Part shown: positions 63,053-64,000 of the stretch, in pieces
How the letters are laid out: each line of letters opens with the position of its first letter
Position numbering within the stretch: position 1 is the first letter of the stretch
Source of the DNA: Paramacrobiotus metropolitanus
Taxonomy: Eukaryota > Tardigrada > Eutardigrada > Parachela > Macrobiotidae
Direction of reading: 5' to 3'
NCBI RefSeq assembly: GCF_019649055.1
Contig: NW_026570237.1
Coordinates: forward strand, 248,001 to 312,000
Length of the DNA stretch: 64,000 bases
Notes under the pieces: model-generated
Told to the model about the DNA's origin: nothing
The model's input: the letters and a program-made list of their open reading frames with translations, nothing else
Databases searched by the model: none
Made by a program: the position numbers and the translations under genes

Positions 63053-64000
63053 GTATAAAAAATTTAGTCACTCGTCTGGTTTTTATAATCTGCTGCGTTC
63101 ATCAAGAGGCCTGTACTTCCGCTAAGACACTTCCCAGTCCCAGACAACCATAGCCGAACGTCTATCTCAGTTAGCCAAGCCAGCCAGGTATAGGCAAATT
63201 ACGGGCGGAAAGATGCAGACGTGAGCTATTCCGAAATATTTGTCAAGATCAAGAAAATGCCCGTAAATCACTGGTATGAAAAAACAGGAACTAGCTGCCA
63301 TGGTTGACCTATTAGGACAGTTTGGACTGCCTACACTTTTTATTACTCTCTATGCTGCAGATCTCCACCATGAGCAGCAGGTTCTCCTTCCTGACGGTTC
63401 GGAAAAGGGAGGTAGGCCCCAAACTTTCACAATGACTAAAGACGTGCCCAGCTAAACAAAACACCCATATTTAGCTTCATGGTTTTTCCAAAAGCCGGTG
63501 CAACTTTTTTGAAACGTGCTTGGATACTTTGGTGGGAATTAGTGACTGCTGGGGAGGATATGAAGATTAGCATCGCGGCAGTGACACTTCCACGCGTTTT
63601 TCTGGCTTAAAGACGCTCCCATAGTCGAAAACATGGAATTAAAAGCGCAGCAGAACTGGAAGCAATTAGACAGTTTTTGACGTGCTAATAACAGCAAACA
63701 GTGACAAATTTAAAAAGGCTGCACCACTTGCCCGTCCTTGCCAAACTCCCTTAATTAAAATTGGTTAAGATAAGGACGACCTTTTAAACATGCGAAATTT
63801 ATCCAAACGCATACGGTTTGTGGACCATACTGCTTACGGAGAGATAAAATAACAATAGTTGGAGATTGCCGATACAACTTTACAAAAAAACCGTGCAGTT
63901 TTTCCTGGATTGAAATGGACGATAAATCTTTCTGACATTTTGAACCGGCCAGAAACGCCGCGAAGTAGTGCAGCAGCTTCTGATGTCTTCATTGGGTGAA
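63053..64000. other. No gene seen
   Basis: Short frames only on both strands. Confidence 0.35.

Overview
This is nuclear DNA from an animal, most likely a small invertebrate. Host exons are sparse and carry short introns of about 50-90 bp with GTAAGT-type donors. There is no operon structure and no bacterial gene. Most recognisable coding sequence belongs to mobile elements and endogenous viruses. I cannot name the species; an ecdysozoan such as a tardigrade would fit but is unproven.

Region by region: (1) About 1-5.4 kb is a compact block of small genes. It holds the C-terminal half of a TATA-binding-protein (TBP)-like gene, then on the minus strand a BIR gene, a 56-residue secreted peptide, two tandem paralogues of unknown function, and an inhibitor-of-apoptosis (IAP) gene with two BIR domains and a RING in separate frames. 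Most have a TATA box 20-80 bp upstream. (2) About 6.5-9 kb holds host-like exons. (3) About 11-20.6 kb is a Polinton/Maverick-like (adintovirus-like) element on the minus strand: BIR protein, small unknown protein, packaging ATPase, small late protein, proline-rich protein, retroviral-type integrase with a chromodomain-like tail, penton-like protein, basic protein, hexon-like protein of the F54H12.2 family, and adenovirus-type protease. Several genes carry nonsense codons but are otherwise long and recognisable. (4) About 26.5-35.8 kb is an env-containing Ty3/Gypsy retroelement, split by a non-LTR retrotransposon with a C-terminal restriction-like endonuclease. (5) About 44.2-45.8 kb holds remnants of a different Polinton lineage (protein-primed DNA polymerase B and a second ATPase). 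(6) About 49.8-58.65 kb, plus strand, holds a second TBP-like gene and a second, more decayed copy of the integrase-penton-basic-hexon cassette. Host exons, one with an antisense ORF nested in its intron, lie between. (7) The rest is AT-rich non-coding DNA with foldback elements, two hAT-like MITEs with perfect 8-bp target duplications, and tandem repeats.

How it fits together: the capsid, protease, ATPase and integrase genes form a virion and insertion module. The BIR/RING genes look like an anti-apoptosis module. TBP-like genes occur near both Polinton-like blocks, and most small genes of the first block start just downstream of a near-consensus TATA box. The most interesting hypothesis is a Polinton-like virus lineage that carries its own promoter-recognition factor plus a set of cell-death inhibitors. 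All assignments are by eye from sequence motifs; no searches were run.
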